Assembly: GCF_015234135.1 (NCBI RefSeq)
Contig: NZ_JADGIK010000001.1
Location: forward strand, 496,001-560,000
Origin: Faecalibacter rhinopitheci
GTDB lineage: Bacteria > Bacteroidota > Bacteroidia > Flavobacteriales > Weeksellaceae
Length of the DNA: 64,000 nucleotides
Direction: 5' to 3'
Shown: one piece after another, positions 61,157-64,000 of the stretch
How the letters are laid out: each line of letters starts with the position of its first letter
Position numbering within the stretch: the stretch's first letter is position 1
Notes under the pieces: generated by a model
What the model was told of the DNA's origin: nothing
The model's input: only the letters and a program-made list of their open reading frames with translations
Databases searched by the model: none
Translations under genes and position numbers: made by a program

Positions 61157-62407
61157 TTAAATTACACCGATGTCAGTACGGTAATATTCGTAATCAAAAT
61201 TAATTTTTTTGATTTCTTCATATGCAATTGCACGTGCTTCATTTAAAGAATCACCTAATCCAACTACATTTAATACACGTCCACCACTAGTTAAAATTTG
61301 ATTATTTGATAGTTTTGCTCCTGCAATAAAGTTTGGACAATCTACTTTTTCTAATCCACGAATTTCAAATCCTTTATCATAATTACCTGGATATCCTCCA
61401 GAAACCATTACAACACAACAAGCTGATTGATTTTTAAACTTTAAATCAAAATCATCACCTGAGATTGCTTTCGTAACAGCTTCGTATAAATCCGACTCTA
61501 ATAATGCTAAAGTAGTTTGTGTTTCAGGATCACCCATACGAAGGTTATATTCTAATAAATAAACTCCTTTTGTTGTAATCATTAAACCAAAGAAAATTAC
61601 ACCTGCAAATTCTAATCCTTCTTTGATTAAACCACATTTCGTAGGTTCCATAATTTCTTCTACGAATAGGCGATTGTGTTCATCTGTAAATAATGGATTT
61701 GGTGCAATAACACCCATTCCTCCTGTATTTAATCCTGTTTCTCCTTCACCAATTTTTTTGTGGTCTTTTGCTGAGATAAAAGGAACAATTTTCTTACCGT
61801 TGAAGAATGATAAGATTGAAGCTTCAAATCCTTCTAAAAATTCTTCGATTACTACTTCGTTTCCAGCATCACCAAATGTTTTATCTTCCATAATTTCGTC
61901 GACTGCTTTTTCAGCTTCTTCTAAATTTTGGCAGATAATCACCCCTTTTCCAGCTGCTAAGCCTGATGCTTTTACAACAATTGGAAATTCTTGTGTTTGT
62001 AAATATTCCTTTGCTAATTGTGAACCTTTAAAGTTTTTATATGCAGCAGTTTTTACACCATATTTTGCCATAAAATCTTTTGCAAAGGCTTTTGAAGCTT
62101 CTAATTGAGCAGCAGCTTTATGTGGTCCAAAAACTGCTAATCCTTCCGCTTGAAAAATATCAACAATTCCTTCTGCTAATTCCGCTTCTGGCCCAACAAA
62201 TGTTAAGTCGATTTGGTTTTCTTTCGCAAAATTTTTCATTTCTTCAATTGATCCTAAAGAAACGTTTTTTCCAACTTTTGCTGTTCCAGCATTTCCAGGC
62301 GCAAAGAAAATTTCAACTTCTTCTTCCTTATTTTTAAAATCTTCGGCAAATTTCCATCCAATTGCATGTTCGCGACCTCCTGATCCTATGATTAATATTT
62401 TTGTCAT
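61157..62407 (-). CDS. purD: Phosphoribosylamine-glycine ligase
   Basis: A 416-residue ATP-grasp enzyme for the second step of purine synthesis. Landmarks: KILIIGSGGREHAIGWKF at the start, LTFVGPEAELAEGIVD, the ATP-grasp core VVKASGLAAGKGVIIC, EEFLEGFEASILSF and LEYNLRMGDPETQ. Full length. It lies 79 bp downstream of purH in the same direction, so the two form a purine operon. Confidence 0.96.
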   Translation of the reverse strand: MTKILIIGSGGREHAIGWKFAEDFKNKEEEVEIFFAPGNAGTAKVGKNVSLGSIEEMKNFAKENQIDLTFVGPEAELAEGIVDIFQAEGLAVFGPHKAAAQLEASKAFAKDFMAKYGVKTAAYKNFKGSQLAKEYLQTQEFPIVVKASGLAAGKGVIICQNLEEAEKAVDEIMEDKTFGDAGNEVVIEEFLEGFEASILSFFNGKKIVPFISAKDHKKIGEGETGLNTGGMGVIAPNPLFTDEHNRLFVEEIMEPTKCGLIKEGLEFAGVIFFGLMITTKGVYLLEYNLRMGDPETQTTLALLESDLYEAVTKAISGDDFDLKFKNQSACCVVMVSGGYPGNYDKGFEIRGLEKVDCPNFIAGAKLSNNQILTSGGRVLNVVGLGDSLNEARAIAYEEIKKINFDYEYYRTDIGVI

Positions 62408-62486
62408 TTGTTTTAGTTTAAAGTTTAATTTGAAATTTATATTCGCAATTTGTGTTTTTTAACACTCGTATTAATAAATTTTCAAA

Positions 62487-63998
62487 TTAGTGCATAAAAT
62501 GTCTCATTCCCGTAACAACCATTGGAATTCCTTGCTCGTTACATGCAGCGACAGACTCCTCATCTTTGATTGATCCTCCTGGTTGGATGATTGCTTTTAT
62601 TCCGTTTGCTGCTGCAAAATCTACCACATCACGGAATGGGAAAAAGGCATCAGATGCTAAAACTAAATCATCTTGTACTTTTTCTTTTGCTCTTTCAATC
62701 GCTTGTTGAGCAGCCCAAATACGGTTAGTTTGTCCACCACCAATTCCGTAAGCTTGCCCATTAGTTGCTACAACAATAGCATTAGATTTTACCCATTTCA
62801 CAATTTTTTGAGCAAAAACTAAATCTGTCATTTGTTTCTCAGTTGGCTGAACTTCAGTCACCACTTTTAAATCTGTTGAAAATTGGTTATCCGTTGATTG
62901 AACAATTAAACCTCCATCCACTTTAACATAAGTTACTTTATCAGATACTGGATTGTTTACTTTAATTATACGAACGTTTTTCTTCGCTTTAAAAATTTCT
63001 AACGCTTCTTCTGTAAAAGCAGGAGCAATCACGATTTCTAAAAATATTTTATTTAATTCCACTGCAGTTTTTCCATCAACTTCTTTATTGAAAGCAATGA
63101 TACCACCGAAAATTGACATTGGATCACATTCATATGCTTTTTGATAAGCTTCTGCAACAGTTTCACCAATTGCAACTCCGCAAGGTGTAGAATGCTTCAC
63201 TGCACAACATGTAGTTTCTTCAAATTCAGCAACTACTTTATAGGCTAAATCCATGTCACGAATATTGTTAAAAGAAAGTTCTTTTCCTTGTAAATATTCG
63301 AAATCTTTCATTGCTCCATTTTTTGTTTTATCAACATAATAAGCTGCTTTTTGGTGTGGATTTTCTCCGTAACGTAAGTCCATTACTTTTTCATAAGACG
63401 ATTCTAAGAATTGAGGAAAATCCTCTCCTAAAATATATGTTGAGATTGCCGCATCATAAGCTGAAGTCAAATTGAATACTTTACCAGCACATAATTTTCG
63501 TGTTTCGATAGATGTAGTTCCATTTTCACGGATTTCATCCATTACTTTTTGGTAATCATTTACATCAGTTACCACTGTTACATCATAGAAATTTTTTGCT
63601 GAAGAACGTAACATAGATGGACCACCTATATCAATAAATTCAATCATTTCTGCTTCAGAAAGACCAGTATTCATTTTCTCGAAGAAAGGATATAAATTTA
63701 CAATCACAATATCAATTGGATTAATACCATGTACAGCAATTGTGGCCATGTGCTTTTCGTCTGCTCGACGAGCCATAATACCACCATGAATTGCTGGATG
63801 TAAAGATTTTACACGCCCATCTAAAATTTCAGGAAAACCTGTTACATCTTTAACTTCTGTTACTTCAAGTCCATTGTCTTGTAAATGTTTGTAAGTTCCT
63901 CCTGTAGATAGGATGCTGTATCCTTGTTCTACTAAAAATTGAGCAAATTCTAATAAGTTTGATTTATCAGAAACACTAATTAGCGCTTGTTTTTGCAT
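62487..63998 (-). CDS. purH: Bifunctional AICAR transformylase / IMP cyclohydrolase
   Basis: A 503-residue enzyme for the last two steps to IMP. The N-terminal cyclohydrolase part has [27 protein letters not shown] and [19 protein letters not shown]; the C-terminal transformylase part has [39 protein letters not shown] and the ending TGMRHFMH. Complete; the ATG at 63996-63998 is 2 bp from the window edge, so its promoter lies outside. Confidence 0.95.
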   Translation of the reverse strand: MQKQALISVSDKSNLLEFAQFLVEQGYSILSTGGTYKHLQDNGLEVTEVKDVTGFPEILDGRVKSLHPAIHGGIMARRADEKHMATIAVHGINPIDIVIVNLYPFFEKMNTGLSEAEMIEFIDIGGPSMLRSSAKNFYDVTVVTDVNDYQKVMDEIRENGTTSIETRKLCAGKVFNLTSAYDAAISTYILGEDFPQFLESSYEKVMDLRYGENPHQKAAYYVDKTKNGAMKDFEYLQGKELSFNNIRDMDLAYKVVAEFEETTCCAVKHSTPCGVAIGETVAEAYQKAYECDPMSIFGGIIAFNKEVDGKTAVELNKIFLEIVIAPAFTEEALEIFKAKKNVRIIKVNNPVSDKVTYVKVDGGLIVQSTDNQFSTDLKVVTEVQPTEKQMTDLVFAQKIVKWVKSNAIVVATNGQAYGIGGGQTNRIWAAQQAIERAKEKVQDDLVLASDAFFPFRDVVDFAAANGIKAIIQPGGSIKDEESVAACNEQGIPMVVTGMRHFMH

Positions 63999-64000
63999 TT

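Noticed and set aside
61623-62108. A 161-codon plus-strand frame over purD
   Set aside because: It lies fully antisense to the conserved purD gene and has no independent support.

Overview
The window is AT-rich chromosomal DNA from a member of the Bacteroidota, most likely class Flavobacteriia (possibly Weeksellaceae; I cannot fix the genus). The evidence is: Bacteroidota-type promoters (TTTG, 19 bp, TAnnTTTG), SusC-like TonB receptors with carboxypeptidase-regulatory N-termini, a T9SS sorting domain, HYC_CC_PP and DUF2490 proteins, a DnaJ with a reduced zinc finger, and very strong use of TTA leucine codons. Most genes are ordinary core genes, and many are separated by clean hairpin terminators.

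Layout. 0-6.8 kb: a glycosyltransferase, small unknown proteins, tRNA hydroxylase MiaE, a luciferase-like monooxygenase, an outer-membrane DUF2490 protein, a Gdx/SugE-type exporter and a Crp-family regulator. 6.8-8.1 kb: an isolated AT-rich accessory gene and a candidate small RNA. 8.1-13.7 kb: nrdB-nrdA, then coiled-coil protein-zapA-6S RNA-rny. 14-18.9 kb: an M23 peptidase overlapping a TonB receptor, and a lipoprotein. 19-23.6 kb: grpE-dnaJ and an M36 metalloprotease secreted by the type IX system. 23.6-26.8 kb: a metal-linked module of HYC_CC_PP protein, TonB receptor and HMA protein. 27.3-29.7 kb: glyS and two small membrane proteins.

29.8-35.8 kb is the most interesting segment: an RNA-repair locus made of a WYL regulator, a 656-bp intergenic region, and a tightly overlapping operon of slipin, two nucleotidyltransferases and the RNA ligase RtcB. 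The intergenic region holds a complete tRNA-like core in circularly permuted order: T-arm, acceptor stem closed by a GAAA tetraloop, D-arm, with the anticodon-arm position replaced by a long helix formed by the RNA's own two ends. This is the architecture expected of a bacterial Y RNA (YrlA type), but no Ro60/Rsr gene lies in the window. GC-rich TGCGCA palindromes beside the regulator are probable operators. Codon use here (TTG leucine, more C-ending codons) differs from the flanks, suggesting horizontal acquisition.

35.8-41.4 kb: hemF, a TonB-like pseudogene with one in-frame stop, an isopenicillin-N-synthase-like oxygenase, two unknown proteins and an M28 peptidase. 41.6-49.2 kb: thiolase, accA, dnaB, an aldehyde dehydrogenase, a truncated hemoglobin, rbfA and an FtsX-like permease. 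49.2-52.3 kb: sigma factor, NlpC/P60 lipoprotein and an outer-membrane protein. 52.4-52.8 kb: four identical tandem tRNA-Gln(TTG) genes behind a textbook promoter. 53.2-56.2 kb: guaA-xpt and mtgA. 56.4-61.1 kb: a secreted, repeat-built surface-protein locus. 61.2-64 kb: purH-purD at the right edge.
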